Below, piece by piece: positions 1 to 10,473 of a stretch of DNA of 44,672 nt; the stretch's first letter is position 1, and each line of letters opens with the position of its first letter. The notes beneath the pieces were generated by a model. It was not told the DNA's origin. It worked only from the letters and a program-made list of their open reading frames with translations, and did not search any database. Source of the DNA: Zygnema circumcarinatum (Eukaryota; Streptophyta; Zygnematophyceae; Zygnematales; Zygnemataceae); the NCBI GenBank assembly GCA_037447605.1, contig CM074819.1:724634-769305 (forward strand), read 5' to 3'. The translations under genes and the position numbers were made by a program.

Positions 1-63
1 TACCATTGATTGGGTTTTGGAACTAAGAAATGATTTTTTTCCTTTCCTGCTTTGGGTGTGCAG

Positions 64-2870
64 TGGAAGCTCGGGAGACTCCCAAGTTGTCGAGCCATCA
101 TGGACTGGCCAATAACGTGAGGAGAACTCATGCCTGTTGGGAGAGGGAGAGGGAGAGGGAGGGTGAGGGGTAGAGGGTGAGAGGGTGAGAGGGAGAGAAT
201 GAGAGGGTTAGAGGGAGAGAAAATGAGAGGGTGAGAGGGAGAGAATGAGAGGGTGTGAGGGTGAGAGGGAGAGGGTGAGTGGGAGAGGGGGACGGTGAGA
301 GGGAGGAGAAGAGGGTGAGAGGGAGGAGGGTGAGAGGGGGATGGCGAGGATGAGAGGGCGAGGCGGAGAGCGAGGGGAAAGGAAGCGGGAGAGAGAGCGA
401 GAGAGGTCCGGAAGGAGTAATGAAAGAGAGAGAGGGGGAGAGATGCTGATATGTGTGCGATATGGTACAGGCGAGCGCTGGGCCGGAGAGGAGGTCCCTC
501 GCAGAGGGAAGGCGAGGAGACGGATTTTGGTCCGTAGAAGGGTCCAGATACTATGACGGAAACGGAAATCAGGTACATAGAACATGGACCATCCACCTTT
601 CTTTGCCTACTCAGTCGTTGGCCCTCACCTTTTTCGGTTTTTTGGACTGGGACTCTGTGATATTGTGATATTGTGGTGGACAATGTCGGAGGCGGAAGGA
701 GACAGACCCCTCTTCCTCTCTCTCTCCTCTTCCCCCTCCCCCTTTCCTCTATCTCTCTCTTATTTTTCTTTGCCTCCGCCCTCCGTTTACACCCCCCTCC
801 TCCTGCCCCCTCCTCCTACCTCCCTCACTCCCATCCGCTCGTCGCCGCCCTCCCACCAGCTCCCTGTCGTCCTTCCCTCTCCTTCTCCCCTTTCTCACCC
901 TCCCCTCACTCCTCCTCCCCACTCATTCTTTCCCTTCCCCCACTCGCTCTTCCCCCCCCCACTCTCACTCTCTCCTTCCGACCCTCGCACTCTCCCCACC
1001 TCTCACTTTCGTCTTCCCCCTTCTCACTCTCCCCTCTTCCCCCTCCTCACTCTCTCCTTGCCCCTTCTCACTCTCCCCCTTCGCCCCTCTCACTCTCTCC
1101 TTGCCCCTTCTCACTCTCTCCCTTTCCCCCTCTCCGTCTCTCCTTCTCCTCTCCCACTCTCCTTCCCTTCTCCCACTGTCTTTCCCCTCTCTCATTCTCT
1201 CCTTCCGCCCTCTCACTCTCCTTTCCCCCTCTCACTCTCTCGTTCCCCCCCTCACTCTCCCCCTCCCCCCTCTCACTCTCTCCTTCCCCCCTCTCACTCA
1301 CCCCCTCCTCTCACTCTCTCCTTCCCCCCTCTCACTCTCACCTTTGGGCCCCTTCCTTTGGGAGCACCTCCAGGTGTGGTTCGCGGGCGTGCAGTGGAGC
1401 GGGTTCGAAGTGGACGGCGTCGCCCACGGCCTGAACGTGCGCAGCTACAGGGACATGCTCCGCCAAATAGCGGGCCTCGGCTTCAACATGATCCGCCTCT
1501 CCTTCGCGGGGGAGACGCTCAAGCCGGACCTGTACCCCTCTGGGATCAACTACGGCATGAACCCGGACCTGCAGGTAGGGAGGGGAGGGAGGAGGGAGGG
1601 AGGGAGGGAGGGAGGAGGGAGGGAGGGAGGGTGGGAGGGAGGGAGGGAGGGGAGGGGAGGGAGGGAGGGAGGGAGGGAGGGAGGGAGGGAGGGAGGGAGG
1701 GAGGGAGGGAGGGAGGGAGGAGGGAGGGAGGGAGGGAGGGAGGGAGGGAGGGAGGGAGGGAGGGAGGGAGGGAGGGAGGGAGGGAGAGGGAGGGAGGGAG
1801 GGAGGGAGGGAGGAGGAGGGAGGAGGAGGGAGGAGGAGGAGGAGGAGGGAGGGAGGGAGGGAGGTGTGAGCCCGCATCCGCATCTGTAGGTGGATTTTGT
1901 TGCTGCATGCTTCGGTGGAACTGGAAAGAGGTAGCGCTAAAAAGCAATGAAAAGTGAGTGACAGAGAATGTGGGTAGATAGAGACATAGACAGACAGATA
2001 GAGAGAGGGAGGGGGTAGAGAGAGACACACAGACAGACAGACAGAAAGAGAGAGGCACACACTCACATTCGCCGTGCTTGTGTGTGTACATGTGCAGGGC
2101 CTGAACTCTCTCGCGGTGATGGACAAGATCATTTCGGCGTGCGGCGAGGCGGGGCTGAAGGTGGTCCTGGACTACCACCGGCTGTACCTCACCTCCCACC
2201 CCGAGTGGGGGGTGTGGTTCGACGCTAACAACACGGAGGAGCTTTGGCTCTCCAATTGGGAGCACCTCGCGGCGAAGTATGCCGACAACCCAACGGTCAT
2301 AGGGGTGAGCCCTCGACCTCGTTCACCCATGCATGCATGCATGCATTGGAGGGATGGGAGCATAGACATGAAGGAATGTTGGATGGGTACTAGATCAAGA
2401 AGAAGAAGAAGAAGACGAATTGACGAAGGGAATTTTTTTTTCACATTGATTAGTCTGTGCTCATGCTCGTCAGTCTAATGTCAAGATTTTGACGGGCTTG
2501 AATCTCGCTTATCGTCGCTAGTGCTCGGCTTAGTTCTGAATCTTCGATTAATCACTGAATATTGGATTGAACACGCTTTTTTCTCTCCTTCGTATTCCAT
2601 ACAAAATTCTCTCTTGTGAAAGAAACTTTCTGGGATCGGCAGTCTGTGCTGTGCCACTTTGTATCATAAAGTTATCCAATAATAAGTCAGTAACAACTCA
2701 TAACTGATTTCCCTTCTTTTCTTAACCTCTATTTTTCCCATATTGAAATTCTTGTAGGCCGACCTCTTCAACGAGGTGCACAACAACACGGACCTTCCCG
2801 ATGCGCCGGTCTGGAAACCGGAGGGGGTGGGGGAGCCCTACAACTGGCGGACAGCTGTGAAAAGGTATTT

Positions 2871-2949
<79 letters not shown>

Positions 2950-4086
2950 AGAAATAATGTTTTCATTTCTACTCCCTTTTTGTTTTAGTTTTTCCATCCA
3001 TCTTAAGTTTCTTTTTATCTTTTTTCTCTTCCAGCACTCACAAACTATTTGGAGACTCTGAAAAGATTCTCTATCATCGTTTATGCTTACCGTTATCTCT
3101 CTCTCCCTCTCCCTCTCCCTCTGTTCAGCATCACTCTGCGCCACGAAAGTCAAGCGTAGAGCATTCTGTATTCATTTCCCGTTTCCTAAAATTTTTGGCT
3201 AATTCGTCTGTATTTTCTCTTTTCGCAGATGCGCGGACCGAATTCAGGCTGTGAACCCAAACATTCTGATCATCGTGGAGGGGATGTGGTACAACTCGTG
3301 GTGGGGGGGCAACCTCGGCTACTTCACCAAGCTGCTCCCGATCAGGCTCATGGTTCGTAAAACACTCAAAAAATAGCTCCAAAAATAACCCCAAAAACCC
3401 GAAAGGAAACAGGTCCTAAATTACCTGACACCCCTACATCCCAATGCTTCAAAGCTTCAAAGCATCAAATTCCCAATGCCCTGAACCTCCTTAAATCATC
3501 GAACCCCAAGAAAACCCATCTGACATTTGGGCCCTCCCTCTCCCTCTCCCTCTCCCCCCCCTCCCTCTCCATCTCCCTCTCCCTCTCCCTCAGATTTTGA
3601 AAAGCTGTTAGCCACTGATCCCATTTGAAGGTTGAACTCCTCTACTAAAATCCTGACTGTCTACGTGTATATATGTGTATGCAGGTCCAAAAGAAGCTCG
3701 TATACTCCGCCCACGACTACGGTCCCAACGTTTTCGATCAGCCCTGGTACAGAGTCCCCTCTTTTCCAGACAACCTTTACGGATATTGGGACAGAAGATG
3801 GGGCTATATTCACCAATTGGATCGAGTTCCGATATGGATCGGAGAGTGGGGTTCAGCGCTTAAGTGTTCCCTTGTCACCGACAAGTCTGATAGGGAAGTA
3901 GCTTGGGCCTATAAGATGAGGGATTACATTCGCGAATACAGGTTATCTCACACGTGGTTCAATTGGGGTCCGGATTCCCGCGACACGGGGGGCTTGCTGA
4001 AGGACGACTGGTGGAATGTGTGGGAGGAGAAAATGGAGCTCATCAGACCCATACTTTACCCCGATTTTGCGCTGCCTGCAGAGTAG
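64..4086 (+). CDS. GH5 (GH5_1-like) endo-beta-1,4-glucanase, 5' partial, 7 exons
   Basis: Proposed exons: 64-116 and 471-572 (both tentative), 1374-1574, 2098-2304, 2758-2864, 3229-3352 and 3685-4086 (stop TAG). Every junction is GT-AG, phases agree, and about 397 residues are encoded here. The order of motifs is that of glycoside hydrolase family 5: WFAGVQW near the N-terminus, a NPTVIGADLFNE block with the acid/base Glu (about residue 193 of this part), WWGGNL, VYSAHDYG, then PIWIGEWG with the nucleophile Glu (about 318), and an end with WFNWGPDSRDTGGLLKDDW. From memory of the family this pattern is closest to bacterial subfamily GH5_1 (Acidothermus E1 type), not the usual plant GH5_7 mannanases. 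Predicted role: retaining cleavage of beta-1,4-glucan, probably extracellular, although any signal peptide would lie upstream of the window. Exons 3-4 are clearly GC-richer than exon 7. Introns hold GA, CT, GGGA and TA microsatellites. The family call is firm; the first two exons are a guess from splice phase. Confidence 0.88.
117..470. repeat. GA-rich (GAGAGG/GTGAGAG) microsatellite, GH5 intron 1
   Basis: Purine-rich repeat in the sense strand, starting about 25 bases after the proposed donor at 117 and fading near 440. It is built from GAGAGG and GGGTGAGA variants. No credible gene is seen inside; open frames here come only from composition. Confidence 0.85.
573..1373. repeat. CT-rich minisatellite forming most of GH5 intron 2
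   Basis: From about 710 to 1350 the sense strand is almost only C and T, with units such as CTCTCACTCTCTCCTTCCCC. It runs up to the acceptor at 1371-1373 (acctccag), so it acts as a giant polypyrimidine tract. Long open frames on both strands here are artefacts: C/T-only DNA contains no stop codon. Confidence 0.9.
1576..1866. repeat. (GGGA)n microsatellite in GH5 intron 3, potential G-quadruplex
   Basis: About 290 bases of near-perfect GGGA/GGGAGG repeats on the sense strand start one base after the donor at 1575. Runs of three G separated by a single A or GA are classic G-quadruplex-forming sequence, here in the transcribed RNA. A GACAGACA repeat follows at about 1985-2050. Confidence 0.9.
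2874..2945. repeat. (TA)n microsatellite, GH5 intron 5
   Basis: About 70 bases of alternating TA begin some ten bases after the donor at 2865. It is a simple tract with no coding content. Confidence 0.95.
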
Positions 4087-4700
4087 GATTGGAGCAGTTT
4101 TAGCATTTTGTGGAGGGTGGGAAGAGAGGGGGGAGGGAGGTGTAGGTAGATTGTGTCATGCTTTGTTGGAGGTGATATGGAATCACGTAGAGAGAGAAAG
4201 GGGGGGGGAGAGAGAGGGGGGGAGGGAGGGAGTAGGGAGAGGGAGGGAGAGGGAGAGAGAACGAGTGTGAGAGAGAGGGAGGGAAATAGGGAGGGAGATG
4301 ATTGATGAGGGATGCATGTACAGTATGGACAGCATGGAACATGAGGAAGGATGAGAGTGAGAGAGCACAGGTGGATGCCGCCATGGCGGCTACATAGCCA
4401 TAGCTCTTCCACTACTTCAGTGGAAACTTGTCAGAGGAAGCCGCTTACGCAGTCCTATATAAGAAGAGTACAGCGACGAGAGAGAGAGAGGGAGAGAGAG
4501 AGAGAGGCAGAGAGGACACAAGGATGAGGAGATGACCTTAATTATGAAAGCAAAAATATTGTAAAGAAGCTGTAGAACACACACAGTACAGACATATCAG
4601 CTTCAGCATGTTCATGTCATTCAAATTCCTTAAAAAATATATATCTGATATTTGACTGCAGCGTAAGCCCTCCCTGACTTTATACATTTTCAGGTTTGGG
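4087..4700. other. GH5 3' flank, no gene seen
   Basis: The region holds a GA-rich stretch (4115-4285), a second GAGAGA patch (4478-4510) and otherwise unique AT-rich sequence, presumably 3' UTR and terminator. No credible coding exon was found on either strand. Confidence 0.5.
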
Positions 4701-5397
4701 TGCTTCGTTTATTTCCTTCCCCCTTGTCCTCGCGCTCCCCTCGCCTCTCCCTCTGCCTCCTTACCCGCTCCTCTCTCCGCTTCCTCCGAGAATCCCTCTC
4801 TTCCTCCCTCACCCTCACTCCTCCTTCACTTCCTATACACTCCTGCCTCATCTCTCTCTCTCTCACACAACCTCAACTTCTCCTTCTACCTCGCCCCCCC
4901 CCTACTCCCTCTCACTTCCTGCCTGCTATCCCTCTCCTTTCCTTCTCCTTCTCCTCCTCACTTCAACGTTCCTTCTCTCCCATTCCCACTCCCTCTCTTC
5001 TCTCCCAGTCCCACTTCCTCACTTCTCCCACTCCCACTCCCTCTCTTCTTTCCTACTCCCACTCTCTCCCTTCTCTCCCACTCCCTCACTTCTCTCCCAC
5101 TCCCACTGCCTCATTCCCACTCCCACTCCCTCACTTCTCTTCCACTCCCACTCCCACTCCCTCTCTTCTCTCCAACTCCCTCTCTTATTTCTTACTCCCA
5201 CCCTCTCCCTCCTCTCCCACCACTCCCTCACTTCTCTCCCGCTCCCACTGGATCATTCCCACTCCCACTCCCTCAATTCTCTCCAACTCCCACTCATTCT
5301 CTTCTCTCCCACTCCCACTCCTCTCCTCTCCCACTCCCACTCCCTCAATTCCTCCCTTGGTCCTGTTCCTTCTCTCTCCCACATTCTCTCTCTCCTA
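4700..5397. repeat. CT-rich minisatellite, CCCACTCCCACTCCCTCACTTCT type
   Basis: Nearly pure pyrimidine on the plus strand, with irregular units around CTCCCACTCCCACTCCCTC. Two long overlapping plus-strand open frames reflect the lack of A. The array ends exactly at the TTA beside the MITE at 5401. Confidence 0.85.
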
Positions 5398-5400
5398 TTA

Positions 5401-6039
5401 GGGGGAGTCAGACCTTGACCATCGCCAAATCAATTTCGTAAGCCTGTCGGGCGAATTCAGTATTGGATAGGTACGCATTTCGGTACGGCTATGTACGGCG
5501 GAGCCTCGGATCCTGACCCGGAATTCGTACACGAAAGGATTGACTTTTAGTAAAAGGAATTCGGGAATTTCGTAAGCGATGGTCAAGGTCTGAGGGTCAG
5601 TTTCCATCAGCCCGTTTCGTAACGAGCTCATTACGGTCCACGTAGGACGCCGTTTTGCAGATAAAAAGACGAGTTCCATCAAAACGCCGTTTTCCAATCA
5701 GCGATCGCCACGTGCACGATTTGCAGCGTCCGCCGTGGCCCACTGCGGTTACCGTACGCGCGTCGCTGCCGACAGTTTTTTAGGGTTTGCAGGAGGCTTC
5801 CAGCCAACGTGGCAGTCGCACGCTGGCGTATCTTTGGTAGCCACGTGGCGGCACGCGAATGGTCGTAATGGCGTTACACCCCCTTCTTCGGACCGTCCTG
5901 GGGAACGGTGCCTCGTTACCACGTGGCAGCCACGTCGGCGCCACGTTGGTGGAAACGGCCTGATGGAACCCATGGGTCGTCGTCCATTACGACGCCACGT
6001 CGGAATAACGGGCTGATGGAAACTGACCCTGACTCCCCC
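5401..6039. mobile_element. MITE A (about 200 bp), split by a nested MITE
   Basis: The left end is GGGGGAGTCAGACCTTGACC. The matching inverted end starts at about 5574 (GCGATGGTCAAGGTCTGA), is interrupted at 5593/5594 and resumes as CTCCCCC at 6033-6039. Without the insert (5594-6029) and one copy of its TGA duplication the element is about 200 bp and codes for nothing. TTA flanks the left end and TGA the right, so its own target duplication is uncertain. Confidence 0.8.
5594..6029. mobile_element. MITE B (436 bp) nested in MITE A, TSD TGA
   Basis: Terminal inverted repeats of about 23 bp begin GGGTCAGTTTCCATCAGCCC and are flanked by TGA at 5591-5593 and 6030-6032. Internal sequence is rich in CCACGTGGC. 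The copy at 6539-6862 is the same family in opposite orientation. The GGG terminus and 3-bp TNA duplication are most like PIF/Harbinger (Tourist-like) MITEs. No transposase is present. Confidence 0.85.
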
Positions 6040-6062
6040 TGACTGACCCTGACTGGCCCTTA

Positions 6063-6378
6063 GGGTGGGGGTCCATCAGCGTTTGCCTGTACCGCCACAT
6101 CGGATCATGAGTCATGAAGGGAGAATTGCGGGTTCCATTAGAGGTCGCGCGAGCAAATCAGCGGACGCCAATCAGCGGATCTTCAACGCCACGCGGCGGC
6201 GCACGATTGGAAAACTTAGGCGTAGTTCCCCAGAACCCACCTCAGGAGGTGGGTTCTGGGGGAACTACGCCTGTACCTCCACGTCGGTCCTAGTCGGCTC
6301 CACGACGGCGCCACACCATCCTCCAAAACTACGCCTGTACCTCCACGTCGGCGAGAAAACGCTGATGGACCCCCACCC
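6063..6378. mobile_element. MITE C (316 bp), TSD TTA
   Basis: The ends are GGGTGGGGGTCCATCAGCG and its inverse, flanked by TTA at 6060-6062 and 6379-6381. The body matches MITE F (6866-7333) in the same orientation. It includes a palindromic block around 6228-6270 with AACCCACCTC/GAGGTGGGTT arms. Confidence 0.85.
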
Positions 6379-6381
6379 TTA

Positions 6382-6514
6382 GGGGGTGTCAGACTTAAAA
6401 ATTGTTCGTAAGTTTGAGACCAGAACGAGTACTTCGGTGACATCGCAATCCTGGTGCGGCGGAGTACTTACAAAACTTTTTTGTTCGTAAGATTTCGTTA
6501 AGTCTGACACCCCC
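6382..6514. mobile_element. MITE D copy 1 (133 bp)
   Basis: The ends are GGGGGTGTCAGACTTAA and its inverse. TA follows the right end; TTA, shared with MITE C, precedes the left end. A second copy lies 26 kb away at 32509-32640 with the same internal GTTCGTAAGTTTGAGACC and CGGAGTACTT motifs, which makes this a defined family. The target duplication looks like TA. Confidence 0.85.
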
Positions 6515-6538
6515 TATTGCCGCCACCCCTCCGTCTCA

Positions 6539-6862
6539 GGGTGGGGTTCCATCAGCCCGTTATTCCGACGTGGCGTCGTAATGGACGACGACCCATGGGT
6601 TCCATGAGGCCGTTTCCGCCGACGTGGCGCCGACGTGGCGCCACGTGGTAACGAGGCACCGTTCCACAGGATGCTGCTCCGGAGGTGGTGTAACGCCATT
6701 ACGACCATTCGCGTGCCGCCACGTGGCTACCGAAGATCCGCCAGCGTGCGACTGCCACGCTGGCCAACGGCGTTCTGATGGAACTCGTCGTTCCATCTGA
6801 AAACGGCATCCTACGTGGACCGGAACAAGCTCGTTACGAAACGGGCTGATGGAAACCCACCC
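6539..6862. mobile_element. MITE E (324 bp), inverted copy of family B, TSD TCA
   Basis: TIRs GGGTGGGGTTCCATCAGCCC and inverse are flanked by TCA at 6536-6538 and 6863-6865. The interior is the reverse complement of MITE B with internal deletions. Where B ends in GGGTCAG/CTGACCC, this copy ends in GGGTGGG/CCCACCC. Confidence 0.85.
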
Positions 6863-6865
6863 TCA

Positions 6866-7333
6866 GGGTGGGTGTCCATCAGCGATTGCCTGTACCGCCA
6901 CATCGGATTAGAGTCATGAAGGGAGAATTGCGGGTTCCATCAGAGGTCGCGCGAGCCAATCAGCGGACGCCACGCTGCGGCGCACGATTGGCCACGCCTT
7001 GGCGGCTGTGCGCCAGCGTGGCCGCCGTACCCTCGTGGCATCTCGAACGGATCTTCAACGCCACGCGGCGGCGCACGATTGGAAAACTCAGGCGTACTTC
7101 CCCAAAACTCACTTCAGAGGGTATGTTCTGGGGAACTACGCCTGTACCTCCACGTCGGTCCTAGTCGGTCCTAGTCGGCGCCACGACGGCGCCACATCAT
7201 CCTCCAAAACTACGCCTGTACCTCCACGTCGGTCCTAGTCGGTCCTAGTCGGCGCCACGACGGCGCCACATCATCCTCCAAAACTACGCCTGTACCTCCA
7301 CGTCGGCGAAAAAACGCTGATGGACACCCACCC
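6866..7333. mobile_element. MITE F (468 bp), family C, TSD TCA
   Basis: TIRs GGGTGGGTGTCCATCAGCG and inverse; TCA at 6863-6865 (shared with MITE E) and 7334-7336. It is longer than copy C because a roughly 72-bp internal segment (CTACGCCTGTACCTCCACG...) is tandemly duplicated between about 7135 and 7300. Confidence 0.85.
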
Positions 7334-7552
7334 TCAATGACATTCACACGTGGCGTCCTCTGCCTGGTAGGAAAGTTTCTTTCTCGCCGTCATCTGTGGG
7401 CCCTCCCCGCCAGTCACAAGCTTCAGCTACACGTGCAAACCATTATATATATATATATACATTAAAATACCCGCATACTAGACAAACCAGGATTTCAGGT
7501 TTGCAACTTTCCCAAACGAACTGGAAACCACTCGCAAGGCCCGGAACAGGGA

Positions 7553-8088
7553 CTTTTTTTTTGGAAAGTTCTATTTACAGTCCAGTGTCCTTTTTCTGAA
7601 AACAGTCACTTTTTCTCCGGGCAGCTTAAAAAAAAAACTGCTTACTGTAGACAATCGCGGCGCGGTGCCGTACGTCTGTGCACGGTCAGATCCTGCGCGC
7701 GAGATCTCTCCTCCCGAAAGATCCAAGGGGGGGGGCGTGATTAGCCAAAATGAAAGTACAGCTTTTCCCGAAAGGGGGCGCAGATATCCAAAAAGTGGGG
7801 CGGCTGTATCATTTTCCAAAAAGGGGACGACTATTTACAGTGTCCTTTTTCTGAAAACAGTCACTTTTTCTCCGGGCAGCTTAAAAAAAAAACTGCTTAC
7901 TGTAGACAATCGCGGCGCGGTGCCGTACGTCTGTGCACGGTCAGATCCTGCGCGCGAGGATCTCTCCTCCCGAAAGATCCAAGGGGGGGGGGGGGGCGTG
8001 ATTAGCCAAAATGAAAGTACAGCTTTTCCCGAAGGGGGGCGCAGATATCCAAAAAGTGGGGCGGCTGTATCATTTTCCCTTTTTTTTT
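7553..8088. repeat. Tandem duplication (~256 bp unit) related to the foldback arms
   Basis: Two direct copies start at about 7585 and 7840. Each reads CAGTGTCCTTTTTCTGAAAA, then a GC-rich block with GTACGTCTGTGCACGGTCAG, then GGGCGTGATTAGCCAAAATG. A third partial copy leads into the inverted-repeat element that starts near 8089. Open frames across it are not gene-like. Confidence 0.8.
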
Positions 8089-9192
8089 TGGAAAGTTCTA
8101 TTTACAGTGTCCTTTTTCTGAAAACAGTCACTTTTTCGCCGGGCAGCTTTTACAAAGGACTTTGTTTCAAACTTTTCAGAATAGATACAGACCTTTTTTC
8201 GTCGGGTGTACGGATGGGGATTTGAATGTACGAAGCGCGCGTCTACAAAGTATAAGGGCGCAACACGTGGAGCGACATGATTGGCCGCGTCACCATATGA
8301 CGTGACGAGTATGTTTGGGATCGTGACGTGACGAAACGAGACGCGAAAAAGTGTCCTCCTTCGCCTGCTTCGTCTACTACTTCTTCTTCTTCTTCTTCTT
8401 CTTTTTTCTTCTTTCTTCTTCTTCCGTTATTGACTGTGACTGGAACCCGGTTATTGGTTATGAATGGAAACCGGTTATTGACTGTGACTGGAAACCGGTT
8501 ATTGGTTGTGACAGAAACTGATCAAAGGGTTCGGGTGGTGCCGTGGATCTCCTTGCAGCATATAGCCAGGAGCCCTGGCGGCTGGGCTCCCTCACACGTG
8601 GAGGATCAACTGGAGACTGCTCTGATGCAAGCCTCTTGGATAGGCTTTAGTAATCATTCAGGCATTGGACTAAGCAAGATGTTGACAGGGATTCTCATTC
8701 AGCATTCAGGCAGCAGAAAGGAGAGCGGGATGAAGTGAATAGGATGTTGGACATATGAAATGACAGAATTTTCTTGAAGCGTACCCCAGCCATGGTGTGG
8801 CTGGGGATTTTCTGTATTAAAAAGTCTCCTTATAGACGTTGAAATACCCTAAAATGAGTTTTTAAAGTCTGTCAGTTTTAATTCCCGCCATTTCCGACTG
8901 CCGTCCGCGGATCACTTTTTTCGCGTCTCGTTTCGTCACGTCACAGTCCCAAACACGTCATATGTTGCTGCAACCAATCATGTCGCTCCACGTGTTGCGC
9001 CCTTATACCTTGAAGACGCGCGCTCTTCGTACAGTACATTCAAATCACCATCCGTACACCAGACGAGAAAAGATCTTTATCTATTCTGAAAACTATGAAA
9101 CAGCATTTTTCTCTAAAAAATCCTTTGTACAAGCTGCCCGGCGAAAAAGTGACTGTTTTCAGAAAAAGGACTGTAAATAGTACTTTCCATTT
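8089..9192. mobile_element. Foldback element 1, arms about 265-280 bp, ~555-bp centre
   Basis: Left arm 8089-8353 and right arm about 8910-9192 are inverted copies. Matching anchors are GGCGCAACACGTGGAGCGAC (left) against GTCGCTCCACGTGTTGCGCC (right), and GTGACTGTTTTCAGAAAAAG at the outer end. Long terminal inverted repeats with unrelated centre suggest a MULE/foldback-type non-autonomous element. The centre holds an open frame (8328-8738) and a hairpin CCCCAGCCATGG/GGCTGGGG at about 8786. No transposase seen. Confidence 0.75.
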
Positions 9193-10150
9193 TTTTGGAA
9201 AATTCTATTGTCACACCTTTTTTGTCTACAGACAGACCTCTTTTCGCCGGGCAGAGTTTAAAAATAGACAAAAAAGGAACACACCTTTCACACTTTTTTT
9301 TTCACCTTTTTTTTCACATCTTTTGGAATCGATACACACCTTTCTCCGTCGGGCAGATTTTAGCCCTTCTTGTTTTTTTCAGAGAAAAAAATATCGGCCT
9401 GCCCGAATCCGCTCGGAGCGAAAGATCCGTCCGCCACTAGATCGTTCGCGAGTGGCCGTCCTTCACATGTCCAATGAATCTACAGTACACCGTCGCTTCT
9501 GGGGCAGATCGTACCACGGCAGATCACCGTTCGATCAGCAGCCGGGCTCGGTCCCAGCGAATGGCACACGCCCACGTGTCCCACCCAAGCCGGCTCAAAA
9601 GTTTGTACACGAGTCTAAATTCCTTACATTGAGCTTTTAAACCAATCACCATCTGCCGCGTGCTCTCTTTAGACGTGGCAAATTGTGAGTGGTACAGGCT
9701 CTCGATGGCGACGCTATTTTGACTTTCCTCGAAGCTGCGCGTTTACGACTTTTGTACGGACTTTTGAGCCAGCTTGGGTAGGACACGTGGGACCGAGCCC
9801 GGCTGCTGATCGAACGGTGATCTGCCGTGGTGCGATCTGCGTGAATATTGACGGCGAAAGTTTATTGCACGTGTGATGGACGGCCACCCGCGAACGATCT
9901 CGTGGCGGACGGATCTTCCGCTCCGAGCGAATTCGGACAGGCCGATATTTTTTCTCAGAAAATAAAAGATGAGTAAAATCTGCCTGACGAAAAAAGGTGC
10001 TCACGGCGCCCGGCCGCTCAGGACTAGTAGCCTGTATCGATTCCAAAAAGGTTTGAAAGGTGTGTTCCTTTTTGTCTATTTTTAAAATCTACCCGGCGAA
10101 AAGAGGTCTGTGTGTAGACAAAAAAGGTGTGAGAATAGAATTTTCCCTTC
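9193..10150. mobile_element. Foldback element 2, arms about 400 bp, ~135-bp loop
   Basis: Left arm 9193-9610 and right arm about 9746-10150 are inverted copies. Anchors are CTGCTGATCGAACGGTGATC on the right and its complement at about 9522-9541, CCGAGCGAATTCGGACAGGC against the block near 9400-9420, and outer ends reading AGGTGTGAGAATAGAATTTT. The transcript would form a hairpin of about 400 bp, a possible small-RNA precursor. No transposase seen. Confidence 0.75.
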
Positions 10151-10473
10151 GTTTTTCGCCTGCCGCCTGGCACAATGATTGGTATCCCCGAAAAGGACAA
10201 TCGTAGTGTAAAACACTATCCATAGGCCTGTACGGCCTACTGGCAGGCCCGGCTCGTTTGGGCCCTTCAGGGCCGCCAAAATCATAGTTTGCGTCATCGC
10301 ATATCCGCCCGCCCGACCGCCGCAAAGGCTGATTGCAAGGGGACCACTGGGGACGTCCCACGTAGGCAAAAAAAGTATCGAAATATGAATGCAAGGTGGT
10401 CGACGAGAGAGGGCCAAGGGAAAGGCGTCCAGAGGCCGATCGTACGCAAACCGGAAAACTTTAATTTTTGATT
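10151..10473. other. Spacer between foldback elements, no gene seen
   Basis: A GC-rich stretch with short palindromes such as AGGCCTGTACGGCCT. Open frames of 60-140 codons occur on both strands with no recognisable family. I see no gene here. Confidence 0.4.
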
